Part shown: piece after piece, positions 9,277 to 17,970 of the stretch | Layout: every line of letters begins with the position of its first letter | How positions within the stretch are numbered: the first letter of the stretch is position 1 | From: CAWGGS01 sp963822095 | Lineage (GTDB): Bacteria; Desulfobacterota; Desulfobulbia; Desulfobulbales; Desulfocapsaceae | Direction of reading: 5' to 3' | Assembly (NCBI GenBank): GCA_963822095.1 | Contig: CAWGGS010000078.1 | Span: 84,759 to 148,758 of the forward strand | DNA: 64,000 nucleotides | Translations under genes and position numbers: made by a program | Notes under the pieces: generated by a model | The model's input: the letters and a program-made list of their open reading frames with translations, nothing else | What the model was told of the DNA's origin: nothing | Databases searched by the model: none

Positions 9277-9630
9277 CTATTGATTGTAGCCCGCCTCGCG
9301 GATACGTGCTGCCTTGCCGCGTCTGCCGCGCAGATAATACAGGCGGGAACGGCGTACGAGGCCACGGGTCACGACCTCAATTTTTTCAATCCTGGGGTTA
9401 TGCAGGGCAAAGGTCTTTTCCACGCCGACACCATGGGAGATTTTCCGTACGGTGTAGGAGGCATTCATTGTCCCTTTTTTTCTTCTGATGACCACGCCCT
9501 GGAAAATCTGGATACGTTCCTTGTTTCCCTCAATGATGCGGATATGGACCTTCACGCTGTCACCGGGACGAAAGGCAGGGTGGTCCTGGCGCATCTGTTC
9601 CTGTTCTATTTTATCGATGATTTTGCTCAT
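9277..9630 (-). CDS. rplS: 50S ribosomal protein L19
   Basis: A 117-residue protein with the L19 core (FRPGDSVKVHIRIIEGNKER, VVIRRKKG, GVGVEKTFALHNPRIEKIEV and the YYLRGRRGKAARIRE tail). L19 sits at the 30S-50S interface. It belongs to the rpsP-khpA-rimM-trmD-rplS cluster, with an RNA methyltransferase gene inserted between trmD and rplS. Confidence 0.97.
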   Translation of the reverse strand: MSKIIDKIEQEQMRQDHPAFRPGDSVKVHIRIIEGNKERIQIFQGVVIRRKKGTMNASYTVRKISHGVGVEKTFALHNPRIEKIEVVTRGLVRRSRLYYLRGRRGKAARIREAGYNQ

Positions 9631-9671
9631 AACGTTTTCTTAGGTTGAAGTAATCTTTTTCCGGTTGCCTG

Positions 9672-10241
9672 TTATTTCTGTATACTCTCCCTCTCTCCGA
9701 GCAATCGATCAAGGATGATCGAAACAGCAGAGCGGACGGAGAGATGGTTATACCCGGTGTTTCCCTCAATGGGTGGAAGGGTATAGTCTGCTTTGTTCAT
9801 AACTTCCGGTGTCAGACCATGGGCCGTCCCGAAGAGCAAGAGCATGGGCTCTCCCGTCTCGAGACGCCGTCTGGCATCCATGAAGGTAATACATTTTTCC
9901 CCGAGCCGGGCACTGGTCGTGATCAGCAGCGGTCTTTGGCCTCGCCTGTCTGCAACCTGCCGCGTCACCTCTTCGAGGGAATCCTTAATATCAACCAGTG
10001 CCAGCGCCGATTTTCGTGCAGGATTGTACTCCGCACCGTGACCGGTCTGCCAATGGTCGACAATCTCTTTTACCAGCTCCTGTTGATCCGCATACGGTGT
10101 GACGATATAGTAATCACCAACCCCGAATGTTTTGGCTGCTCTGGCTATATCATGAATATCGAGATTTGTCACGGCCGAGCCGATGGTCTCTCCCGATTTA
10201 TTGATCACCGGAAAATGAAGGAGAGCAATATCGACAGCCAT
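9672..10241 (-). CDS. SAM-dependent RNA methyltransferase (PF09936 type)
   Basis: A 189-residue protein of the SPOUT-like SAM_MT_RNA family. It begins IALLHFPVINKSGETIGSAV and carries the knot-like motif LLLFGTAHGLTPEVM and the C-terminal NHLSVRSAVSIILDRL. The family occurs beside trmD in Desulfobacterota and some other lineages, and a tRNA substrate is presumed but not shown. Its ATG overlaps the trmD stop (TGATG), indicating coupled translation. Confidence 0.85.
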   Translation of the reverse strand: MAVDIALLHFPVINKSGETIGSAVTNLDIHDIARAAKTFGVGDYYIVTPYADQQELVKEIVDHWQTGHGAEYNPARKSALALVDIKDSLEEVTRQVADRRGQRPLLITTSARLGEKCITFMDARRRLETGEPMLLLFGTAHGLTPEVMNKADYTLPPIEGNTGYNHLSVRSAVSIILDRLLGERESIQK

Positions 10242-11017
10242 CAGTTTCCTCGCCGTGATGATCGCTCAGCCTGCAGCTTGGCAACAGTACGATCCAATCC
10301 GACTTTTTTCAAAAGTTTTTTCTCTTCCCGACTGAAGGTTTCAAGAATGATCAGTTCAGGTCTTCGTTCAATGGTCCTGCGAACCGACTCCAGAAACCGA
10401 AACTCTGCAATTCCGGCATGGTCGCCTGAGAGTAGTTCCTCCGGCACCTCATCTCCTTCAAATACCCGCGGCCTCGTATATTGCGAATGTTTCAGCAGAG
10501 ACCGGCTGAATGTATCGTTTTCAACAGACGACGGGCAACCGAGGACTCCCGGCAAGAGCCTGCTCACGGAGTCCACAATGACCATGGCTGCAAGCTCGCC
10601 ACCGGTCAATATATAATCGCCGATGGAAATTTCGTCATCGACATAGGATCTGCTGAAACGTTGATCTACCCCCTCATACCGTCCGCAGATCAAGGTAAGG
10701 TGTTTTTCTTCGGCAAGTTCTCTTGCCAGCCGCTGATTGTACAGCCGTCCCTGGGGACTGAGTAAAATCACCTTGCCGTTGGGCCGCTTCTCCCTGATGT
10801 CCTTGACCGCCGCCGCCAAAGGTTCTGCCTTCATTACCATCCCTTCCCCGCCACCAAATGGCCGGTCGTCGGTCATTGCGTGTTTGTCAAAGGCATAGTC
10901 CCGGATATTGGTCATCTCGATCCGTATCAATCCCTCCTGTCTAGCCCTGCGAAGAATTCCCTCGTTCAGCGGCGAGTCCAAAAGCTCTGGAAAGATGGTC
11001 AGAATATCAAAAATCAT
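10241..11017 (-). CDS. trmD: tRNA (guanine-N1)-methyltransferase
   Basis: Makes m1G37 in tRNAs reading CNN codons, which prevents frameshifting. The trefoil-knot SPOUT motifs are present: FGGGEGMVMK, LICGRYEGVDQR and SIGDYILTGGELAAM. The length of 258 is typical. It lies seven bases after rimM in the classic rpsP-rimM-trmD-rplS order. Confidence 0.97.
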   Translation of the reverse strand: MIFDILTIFPELLDSPLNEGILRRARQEGLIRIEMTNIRDYAFDKHAMTDDRPFGGGEGMVMKAEPLAAAVKDIREKRPNGKVILLSPQGRLYNQRLARELAEEKHLTLICGRYEGVDQRFSRSYVDDEISIGDYILTGGELAAMVIVDSVSRLLPGVLGCPSSVENDTFSRSLLKHSQYTRPRVFEGDEVPEELLSGDHAGIAEFRFLESVRRTIERRPELIILETFSREEKKLLKKVGLDRTVAKLQAERSSRRGN

Positions 11018-11023
11018 CGGGGC

Positions 11024-11587
11024 TCAACCAACATCCGCATCCGATCCTGCCGCATTGATTTCAAGGAGTCCGGGGGGAGGTGCAACAATGAGTTCCTCGT
11101 CAGTTCTCCTAACGATTATGGATTGCAAAATCGGGATCAGATATTCCTGATCTTTTCCCCGTATTACCAGTATGTCTTGAGCTCCGTTGGAAAAAATATT
11201 TTCCACACGACCGAGATCGCGGCCTTCCCGGGTCTTTACCGCAAGCCCCACCAATTGGTAATAATAAAATTCGTCCTCATCTGTTTTGGGCAACTCGGCT
11301 TTTTCAACCAAGACTCCCATTCCTTTCAAACGATCGGCACCATTGCGTTCGTCAATGGTTTCCAGGCTTACTATGGCCGTCTTTCCCTGCATCCTCCTGG
11401 AAATAATCCGCAATGGTTCCAAAAGATCTCCTTTGCCTGAAACCAGTACCAGCCGTCTGTATGCAACAAGGTTTTCCGGCTGTTCGGAATAAAGATGCAA
11501 TTTGACTTCGCCGCGCAGCCCATGGGGCTTACCGACTTTGCCGATCAGGATATACCTATCGGCGGGAAATGAGAACGTATCAGCCAT
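11024..11587 (-). CDS. rimM: 16S rRNA processing protein RimM
   Basis: Assists maturation of the 30S head and binds S19. An N-terminal RimM beta-barrel (ILIGKVGKPHGLRGEVKLH) is followed by a PRC-barrel (VENIFSNGAQDILVIRG, EYLIPILQSIIV). Its 187 residues are the normal length. It is 11 bp downstream of the KH-domain gene. Confidence 0.95.
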   Translation of the reverse strand: MADTFSFPADRYILIGKVGKPHGLRGEVKLHLYSEQPENLVAYRRLVLVSGKGDLLEPLRIISRRMQGKTAIVSLETIDERNGADRLKGMGVLVEKAELPKTDEDEFYYYQLVGLAVKTREGRDLGRVENIFSNGAQDILVIRGKDQEYLIPILQSIIVRRTDEELIVAPPPGLLEINAAGSDADVG

Positions 11588-11598
11588 GATCTAGATGT

Positions 11599-11829
11599 CT
11601 ATTCCAAGATGTCAAGGCGTGATCGCTTATTCTCCTTTCCTGCGGCGGCCGCCAGGATTGAGCGGATGGCCCTGGCCGTTCTGCCCTGCTTGCCGATTAT
11701 CTTTCCAAGATCGTCGGGAGCAACGGTGAGTTCAACGGAAATGTTGTCATCCTCGTCGGTCTGGACTGTCTTGACCTCCGCGGGATGATCCACCAGTGAT
11801 TGAGCAATATGGGCAACCAGTTCTTTCAT
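11599..11829 (-). CDS. khpA: KH-domain RNA-binding protein
   Basis: A 76-residue protein with a single KH domain of the YlqC/KhpA type; the GXXG loop is in LGKIIGKQGRTARAIRSIL. Such proteins bind RNA broadly and work with KhpB in some bacteria. It starts four bases after rpsP, its standard place in this operon. Confidence 0.93.
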   Translation of the reverse strand: MKELVAHIAQSLVDHPAEVKTVQTDEDDNISVELTVAPDDLGKIIGKQGRTARAIRSILAAAAGKENKRSRLDILE

Positions 11830-11832
11830 ATT

Positions 11833-12078
11833 TTATTCTTGGGTGACTGCCTTTCCGATAAGACTTTTTACGGTGGTCGTGGGCAGTGCCCCCTTACCCA
11901 GCCAATTCTGCAGCTTTTCATTATCGATGCTAATTGCGGCTGGGTTTTGTAAAGGATCGTAAGTCCCTAGAATATCAAGAAATTTACCGTCACGTTTGCT
12001 CTCGCTGTCTGCGACGATAATGCGATAAAAGGGTTTCTTCTTTTTTCCAAGTCGTGTTAAACGAATACGAACTGCCAT
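11833..12078 (-). CDS. rpsP: 30S ribosomal protein S16
   Basis: The S16 sequence begins MAVRIRLTRLGKKKKPFYRI at the ATG at 12078, preceded by a strong AGGAGGAG site. A longer frame reaching 12153 has no homologous extension and is rejected. The 81 residues match the family length. It follows ffh in the same transcription unit. Confidence 0.96.
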   Translation of the reverse strand: MAVRIRLTRLGKKKKPFYRIIVADSESKRDGKFLDILGTYDPLQNPAAISIDNEKLQNWLGKGALPTTTVKSLIGKAVTQE

Positions 12079-12158
12079 TCCAGGTAGCTCCTCCTGTTGT
12101 ATTTGCCGGGCAATGCACCCCGTTTCGTGTCTTTTCGGGACTTCCCCGGACACTTCAT

Positions 12159-13511
12159 TTATTTACGAATACCTTTCGGTAATTTGCGGCGCTTCCCACC
12201 TGTTACCATTCCAGGTTTTCCGCGCATTTTTTTCATCATTTTCAACATTGCTGTGTAGCTTTTTATAACTTTGTTGACATCGGTAACGGTTGTTCCCGAT
12301 CCATTGGCAATCCTCTGACGTCGGCTGGCATTGATGATCCGATGATCACGCCGTTCCTTCCGAGTCATGGAGCAGATGATGGCCTCGGTCTTGGTCAGTT
12401 CTTTTTCATCCGGTTCAGGGGCTTCTTTAAGTTGTTTGAGCTTGTTGATGCCCGGAATCATACCGATGATCTGCTGTAGTGAACCCATCTTCTTAATCTG
12501 GCGAAGCTGGTCTAAAAAATCCTCCAGAGTGAACTGGTTTTTCCTCAGTTTCTGAACCAGGTCGTCGGCATTTTTTTGGTCTACTACGGCCTCGGCCTTC
12601 TCGATCAGGGTCAGGACATCCCCCATACCCAGTATCCGCGAAGCGGCACGATCAGGATGGAAAATCTCAATGGCGTCAAGGGCCTCACCGATACCGACGA
12701 ACTTGATCGGTTTGCCGGTCACACTTTTGATCGACAGGGCGGCGCCACCTCTGGCATCACCTTCCATTTTGGTCAGTACAACGCCTGTAATCTCAAGATC
12801 TTGGTTGAATTTATCGGCAACGGTAACCGCATCCTGTCCGGTCATCGCGTCGGCCACAAAAAGGATTTCCGAGAGATGAATTGCGGACTGGATGTCTTTG
12901 AGCTCGTCCATCAAGGTCTCGTCGACATGGAGACGACCGGCAGTATCGATGATCAGAGTATCGTAATTCTTTGATTCGGCGGCGGCGAGCGCCTGCCGGC
13001 AGATGTCGACGGGTTTGGTGTCGACATCAGAAGGATGGACCGGTATATCAAGCCGTTCACCAAGAACCCTCAGCTGTTCAATGGCGGCAGGACGGTAGAT
13101 ATCTGCTGGTACCAGGTATGGCTTACGGCCTTTATCGCGAAGTATCTTAGCCAGTTTTCCGGAAGTCGTGGTTTTACCTGAACCTTGCAGACCGGCCATC
13201 ATGATGGTGACGGGTTGCTTGCCGTCGAGTCGTATCTGTTCGGTATTCCCTCCAAGCAGTTCAACCAGCTCTTCATGTACTACCTTGATAACCTGTTGAC
13301 CCGGCGACAGCGTTTGGGTGACTTCCCGTCCCACGGCCTTTTGAGTAACGGTGTTTACGAAATCCCTGGCTACCTTGAAGTTGACGTCGGCTTCGAGAAG
13401 GGCCTTGCGGACCTCTCCCATTGCCTCATTGATATTGTCTTCGGTGAGTATGCCGTGACCGCGAAGTTTCTTAAATACACCTTCAAGCCGGTCTGTCAGG
13501 TTTTCAAACAT
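12159..13511 (-). CDS. ffh: Signal recognition particle GTPase Ffh
   Basis: Targets ribosomes with nascent membrane proteins to FtsY and the Sec translocon. The NG domain shows GLQGSGKTTTSGKLA and the DTAGRLHVDETLM motif; the methionine-rich M domain begins near residue 300 and carries the signal-peptide groove and the RNA-binding region SRRQRIANGSGTTVTDVN. Its 450 residues are normal. It is the first gene of a minus-strand operon running through S16, KhpA, RimM, TrmD and L19. Confidence 0.97.
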   Translation of the reverse strand: MFENLTDRLEGVFKKLRGHGILTEDNINEAMGEVRKALLEADVNFKVARDFVNTVTQKAVGREVTQTLSPGQQVIKVVHEELVELLGGNTEQIRLDGKQPVTIMMAGLQGSGKTTTSGKLAKILRDKGRKPYLVPADIYRPAAIEQLRVLGERLDIPVHPSDVDTKPVDICRQALAAAESKNYDTLIIDTAGRLHVDETLMDELKDIQSAIHLSEILFVADAMTGQDAVTVADKFNQDLEITGVVLTKMEGDARGGAALSIKSVTGKPIKFVGIGEALDAIEIFHPDRAASRILGMGDVLTLIEKAEAVVDQKNADDLVQKLRKNQFTLEDFLDQLRQIKKMGSLQQIIGMIPGINKLKQLKEAPEPDEKELTKTEAIICSMTRKERRDHRIINASRRQRIANGSGTTVTDVNKVIKSYTAMLKMMKKMRGKPGMVTGGKRRKLPKGIRK

Positions 13512-13681
13512 AAGTCCTTTAGCTGGTCGTAAATTTTTATTGTAAACTGCCTCTTGGGCCTTCGAAAAAAGTGTCTGTATGCCTTGAATTCAAGGCCAGA
13601 CCTATAATTTGCAACGCAAGGATTTAAAAAAATCGACGAAAAATTCTGGCCGGTTCATCGAAGCCGAGCTAAAAGGAAATA

Positions 13682-13710
13682 AAAATACTTCGAAGAAAGC
13701 AATATGTCAA
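13682..13710 (-). promoter_or_regulatory. Promoter of the ffh-rpsP-trmD operon
   Basis: On the minus strand a perfect TTGACA (13705-13710) lies 17 bases from TATTTT (13682-13687). This leaves an untranslated leader of about 160 bases to the ffh ATG. It is the only clear signal in the 364-bp gap 13512-13875. Confidence 0.6.
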
Positions 13711-13875
13711 GAAGGATACGATAACAATTGAAGAATGTCGTTTGATATCCGGTTGCAATCTGTTTTACCGTGAGAAATCTCATCTCTTTACTCTTTTGTT
13801 GTTATACATACAGCTCAAGCATTAAGAACTTTTCTCCTTGTGCTTCCTGGTCGGCCTTAGGATTATGCGATATCT

Positions 13876-14943
13876 TCAGCATAAGGCAATCGCCTTTTCA
13901 GGGCAGATTTCCTGGCAGCAGAAACAGGTGATACAGGTTTCGGCGTCAACAACGGGATGGTCTTCCACCATTGTCAACGCGGAAACCGGGCAGTGGTCTA
14001 CACAGGCTCCGCATGCCGTGCAAAGCTCCTTATCGGCCTTTGGCCTGACCTGTGATCTGCTCTCGATCAGCTCACGGATGGTCGAATTTCCGGATATGGC
14101 TTCGCCCCCCAGGGGAGGCAGCTTGAAATTTTCCAGGATCTGCATCGTTCCGTCTATTTGAACCATGGACGGGGTAAAATCTCCCAGTCCCATGTTCTTA
14201 GCGGTCTGCAAGAACCTGAGACAACCGGCATCAATCCCCATCATTCGGGCTACCACTCCATCCAGAGCCACGGCATTATCCGAGGCCAGGATCAGGCCAA
14301 TCTCCCGGAGTTCAGGAGAGGCTGGTCCGTTTCCCTCCATGCCGACCACGGCATCCATTATAAAAAGATCCGGTTTCCGGAGGCGGAAGACCTCGACAAT
14401 CAGGTCATGAAAACGTTCCGGTGAGCCGGCCAGATGGTGGAGTCGCGCCTTTTGAGCACCTGGCAGGATGCCATAACTGTTTTTAATGGCGCCTGTCATT
14501 ACGGTAAGGCCATGGGTCTTGAACTTGGGGAGACTGATCACGATATCGGCATCGAGGATTTCCTTTGAGACACCTACTTCAGGCATAAAATCCGGGTGGA
14601 AGGCGACCTGTTGCGGATTGTCACCAAGATTTTTGTAATACCCCTTGGCTGCTGCCATCAGGCCGGTCTGTTCAAAACTTTCTTCATTGTCGCCGTAGCT
14701 GACGAGACCCGGGTTGTCACCCACGATGATTTCGGAAGGCGTCATCGACTCGACTTTTTCGACCACAGCCAGCAGGATGGCCGGATGGGTCACTATGTGT
14801 TCTTCCGCTGTTGATTTTCGCAAGACATTGGGCTTGATCACAACCTTTTTTCCAGTAAGATTATGAGGGAAGAGGTCAAAGGCTCTGTCAACTGCCAGGC
14901 GACAGTTTTCGTACGTTGCCGGGTGGATCATTACACGATGCAT
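13876..14943 (-). CDS. DUF362 domain protein with C-terminal 2x[4Fe-4S] ferredoxin domain
   Basis: Residues ~1-290 form a DUF362 domain (VVIKPNVLRKSTAEEHIVTHP, VGDNPG, ISLPKFKTHGLTVMTGAIKN). The last ~50 residues carry two cluster motifs, CTACGACVDHCP and CITCFCCQEICP, so it binds two [4Fe-4S] clusters. DUF362-ferredoxin proteins are common in anaerobes, and their electron acceptor is unknown. It has a GGAGAAACC ribosome site and is the last gene of a minus-strand run with the SDR reductase and the ammonia-lyase, but a common pathway is not shown. Confidence 0.85.
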   Translation of the reverse strand: MHRVMIHPATYENCRLAVDRAFDLFPHNLTGKKVVIKPNVLRKSTAEEHIVTHPAILLAVVEKVESMTPSEIIVGDNPGLVSYGDNEESFEQTGLMAAAKGYYKNLGDNPQQVAFHPDFMPEVGVSKEILDADIVISLPKFKTHGLTVMTGAIKNSYGILPGAQKARLHHLAGSPERFHDLIVEVFRLRKPDLFIMDAVVGMEGNGPASPELREIGLILASDNAVALDGVVARMMGIDAGCLRFLQTAKNMGLGDFTPSMVQIDGTMQILENFKLPPLGGEAISGNSTIRELIESRSQVRPKADKELCTACGACVDHCPVSALTMVEDHPVVDAETCITCFCCQEICPEKAIALC

Positions 14944-15021
14944 GGTTTCTCCTTTTTATTTGGGAGGTTGGCTGATTTGAAAGGCCGGGAAACCCGGCTT
15001 GTTCGATTCCAACCTTCCACT

Positions 15022-15753
15022 TCACATATACATTCCACCGTTTACCCCGATGACCTGGCCCGTTATATAACTTGCTTCAGAACTCAAAAGGAAACGGACA
15101 ACCCCGGCAACCTCCTCGGGCTTGCCGACTCTTTTCAGCGGCACGATCTCAAGCATTTTATCCAAAGGCAGGTCTTTGATCATCTCGGTTTCGATCAGCC
15201 CCGGTGAGACCACATTGACGAGGATTTTTCGTTGCGCCAATTCTCGAGCAAGGGCCTTGGAGGCACCGATCAATCCTGCCTTTGCCGCAGAATAGTTGAC
15301 CTGTCCAGCCTGTCCGGTCTGTCCGGAAACGGAGGCGATGGTAATGATCCGGCCACGCCGTTTGGACAGCATTGCCTTGGAAAAGAGTCGGGCCAGAATA
15401 AAAAAGCTTGTCAAATGGACATCGATGACCTGGTCCCAATCCTGCCGTTTCATTAAAGGAAGGATGGTATCCCGTGTGATTCCGGCATTATGAACGAGAG
15501 CAAAAGGGACCTCTTCGTCGAGCAGGGGATCCATTATCCGTTTTGCGCTTGCCTCGTCGGAGACATCAAAGGGAAGAAGGCGACACTGTCTTCCCAGGGT
15601 TTCGATCTCGTCCTTGAGGAGCTGTGCCTCCTTTTCTGAGGAGCGGTAATTAAGCCAGATATCGTATCCGGCCCTGGCAAGGTACCTGGCAATGGCGGCA
15701 CCGATACCGCGGCTGGCACCACTTATAAAAACGATGTTCTGTCCGGATTTCAT
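15022..15753 (-). CDS. 3-oxoacyl-ACP reductase-like SDR (FabG paralogue)
   Basis: A 243-residue short-chain dehydrogenase with the NADP-binding FISGASRGIGAAIARYLA at the N-terminus, NNAG-equivalent VHNAGITRD, and the catalytic Ser-Tyr-Lys in ASVSGQTGQAGQVNYSAAKAG. The start at 15753 has GAGGA six bases upstream, and the longer frame to 15906 is not supported. A second FabG is in the fatty acid operon at 32173, so this copy likely serves another pathway. Its position near the aromatic amino acid lyase recalls aryl-polyene clusters, which contain a dedicated FabG. Confidence 0.85.
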   Translation of the reverse strand: MKSGQNIVFISGASRGIGAAIARYLARAGYDIWLNYRSSEKEAQLLKDEIETLGRQCRLLPFDVSDEASAKRIMDPLLDEEVPFALVHNAGITRDTILPLMKRQDWDQVIDVHLTSFFILARLFSKAMLSKRRGRIITIASVSGQTGQAGQVNYSAAKAGLIGASKALARELAQRKILVNVVSPGLIETEMIKDLPLDKMLEIVPLKRVGKPEEVAGVVRFLLSSEASYITGQVIGVNGGMYM

Positions 15754-15856
15754 TGGTTGTTCCTCGTATATGCTGAAAATGGGTGACCTTGCCGTTATGC
15801 TCCCTTGAGGTTTATCCTCTTGCTGCTCAAGGCCAATAATTTGGGATGTTTTGTAT

Positions 15857-16153
15857 TCAATGACTACTCGTCCTGGGTTTAAAACCGAATCTGGGCAGGT
15901 AGACAAGGACTGCTGGCCAACAAAGGAGAATTAAAATAATCCAGAGGAATTTTTGTCCCGTTGTCCGGAAATTACGGAGGAAGGCATCTTTGAGCACAAT
16001 GAACATAAAGATGATATTGACCACAAGTCCGATGAAACTGATCGGCAGGAGAAACTTCAACTGACGGGTTTCCGGATAGAACAAAAGGGTGATAAAAACT
16101 GCAGCAATAACAAATATGGCAAAAATCGAGTAAAATTTCTCTCTTGTATTCAT
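15857..16153 (-). CDS. Small membrane protein with three predicted TM helices
   Basis: A 98-residue protein with three hydrophobic stretches (FYSIFAIFVIAAVFITLLF, FLLPISFIGLVVNIIFMFIVL and FLWIILILLCWPAVLVYLP). I prefer the ATG at 16153 over an upstream TTG at 16165. No family is recognised. It lies between the SDR reductase and the ammonia-lyase on the same strand, so it may belong to the same unit. Confidence 0.55.
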   Translation of the reverse strand: MNTREKFYSIFAIFVIAAVFITLLFYPETRQLKFLLPISFIGLVVNIIFMFIVLKDAFLRNFRTTGQKFLWIILILLCWPAVLVYLPRFGFKPRTSSH

Positions 16154-16343
16154 AAAGGTGTTCAATGTCCGGTTGAGGATTGGATGAGAAGTTACCGTTA
16201 GAGGTAAAATACTCGATTCGGTTTATCTCTGTACAATTTTTTCTGTCATTGTTCAGGAAGCATACAATATTTGAGCATTTGCACGCCTTGTTTTTGAAAT
16301 TTCAAGTAGCCATACCTGGGTGCAAAATTCATAACAGCCGGGC

Positions 16344-17936
16344 TCAGTCAGGAAAATAGTTCGTCAGATCGTTAAACAGGTGGCTTGAAAAGAGGAGCTC
16401 CCTGAAGCGGACAAGATCGTCATGAAAGATGTGGTCATCGGCATAGACCTGGAATTCTTTCCCCAGGATCGAATAGATTTTGGCGGTACCGAATCCGAGT
16501 TTATCTGCCTGTTTAAAAGATAAGGCCTGAAGGTCAGCCAGCGTTTCGAGGGTGACGACATACTCTGCGTTACCGACCAGCCGGAGGGCCTTTCTGGCAG
16601 CTACCGTTCCCATACTGACCACGTCCTGGTTTGACGAATTGCAGGAAATCGAGTTGACGCTCATTGGTGCCGCCAGGTTCCTGTTTTCGGCGGTGGTGGA
16701 GGTGGCGAGGTACTGAGCTCCCATGAAACCCAGCGTCAGACCAATTTCACCGGGAATCAGGTTTTCCGGCAGTCCCTGATTGAGAGTCTTATCCAGAAGT
16801 TTATTGATTCTTCTCTCTGAGAGGTTACACAAGGTCGCAAGAGCGATACAGAGAGAATCCATGGCAAAACCGATGCTCTGGCCATGGAAGTTTCCGCCGT
16901 GGATGATCTTTTGTTTTTCCGGTATGATGATGGGATTGTCGTTGGAGGAGTTTGCCTCGATGGTAACCGTATTGATTGCGTTGTCAATGGCCTCTTTTAT
17001 CGGCGCCAGGATCTGAGGAGTGCAACGAATGGAATAAACGTCCTGAACGTTGATATCGGTCTCAAAGACCGGGACATCAAGGTTGTTTTGTTCTCGTATC
17101 CGCCGATGCATATGCTCCCTGATCGAGACATTCTTCGTGTCGCTGCAAAGCTTGCGTATGATTTCCGTTGTGGCTACCTGGCCCGGATGGGGTTTTATCC
17201 GGGCCAGATCGGTATCGAGGGCATCATCAATACCGCCAAATATTTCTATGGCGAAGGCGGCATTTACGCAGGCGATATTAAAAAGTTTTTGCGCTCCGGA
17301 AAGGGCAAAAGCTGCGATGGTGGTCATGGCGGCGGTGCCGTTTATCAGCGCCAACCCTTCTTTATAGCTTAGCTGCAAAGGGGAAATCCCGGTTTTTTCC
17401 AAGGCAGTCGAGGCAGGCATCAGCTCATGATGCAGGTAAACTTTGCCCTGGCCGAGTACAGCAAGGGACATATGAGCAAGATGGATGAGGTCACCCGAGG
17501 CGCCTACGCTGCCGCATTCCGGGATGTAAGGGGCTATTCCGGCATTGATCATATCGCGCAACAGCTCCAGGAGTTCGACCCGAACACCGGAATAGCCCTT
17601 TACCAGGGTGTTGAGCCTGACGGCCATGATACCGGTGGCAATATGGGGCAAAAGGGGGTTCCCCATACCGGCTGCATGACTGAGAATCAGGTTCACCTGC
17701 AGTTTTTCTACATCCTTATCATTGATGATCTTATTGCACATCGGGCCGAACGACGTGTTCACCCCATAGATGATTCTGTGCTCGGAGACTGCCTGTTTAA
17801 GAAAATTCCGTGATGCCCGGCAACGTTTGAGGGCAGTCGGGTCAAGCTCGATACGAGCGTTTCCTATTCCGATGGAAACGATATCGTCAATGCTGAGATC
17901 ACTTCCTGTGAGGGTGATTGGGGGGTGTCTATCCAT
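16344..17936 (-). CDS. Aromatic amino acid ammonia-lyase (HAL/TAL family)
   Basis: Eliminates ammonia from His, Phe or Tyr using a self-made MIO group. The MIO triad is the ASG in CGSVGASGDLIHLAHM (near residue 145); other signatures are IYGVNTSFGPM, HGGNFHG and SSNQDVVSMGT. The FGPM and GGNFHG forms resemble tyrosine ammonia-lyases of flexirubin-type pathways more than housekeeping HutH, and no hutU, hutI or hutG is nearby. At 530 residues it is slightly long. The substrate is not certain from sequence alone; cinnamate or coumarate formation is an inference. It follows rnd after 34 bp. Confidence 0.85.
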   Translation of the reverse strand: MDRHPPITLTGSDLSIDDIVSIGIGNARIELDPTALKRCRASRNFLKQAVSEHRIIYGVNTSFGPMCNKIINDKDVEKLQVNLILSHAAGMGNPLLPHIATGIMAVRLNTLVKGYSGVRVELLELLRDMINAGIAPYIPECGSVGASGDLIHLAHMSLAVLGQGKVYLHHELMPASTALEKTGISPLQLSYKEGLALINGTAAMTTIAAFALSGAQKLFNIACVNAAFAIEIFGGIDDALDTDLARIKPHPGQVATTEIIRKLCSDTKNVSIREHMHRRIREQNNLDVPVFETDINVQDVYSIRCTPQILAPIKEAIDNAINTVTIEANSSNDNPIIIPEKQKIIHGGNFHGQSIGFAMDSLCIALATLCNLSERRINKLLDKTLNQGLPENLIPGEIGLTLGFMGAQYLATSTTAENRNLAAPMSVNSISCNSSNQDVVSMGTVAARKALRLVGNAEYVVTLETLADLQALSFKQADKLGFGTAKIYSILGKEFQVYADDHIFHDDLVRFRELLFSSHLFNDLTNYFPD

Positions 17937-17970
17937 AACACTTCAAATACTGGAGGTAGGTAAAAGGAGG

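Noticed and set aside
12079..12153. N-terminal extension of S16
   Set aside because: S16 begins at MAVRIRL with a strong ribosome site; the extension has no family counterpart.
16344..17936. Assignment of the ammonia-lyase as housekeeping HutH
   Set aside because: No hut neighbours and the FGPM/GGNFHG signatures fit the tyrosine-lyase-like branch better; the substrate was left open.
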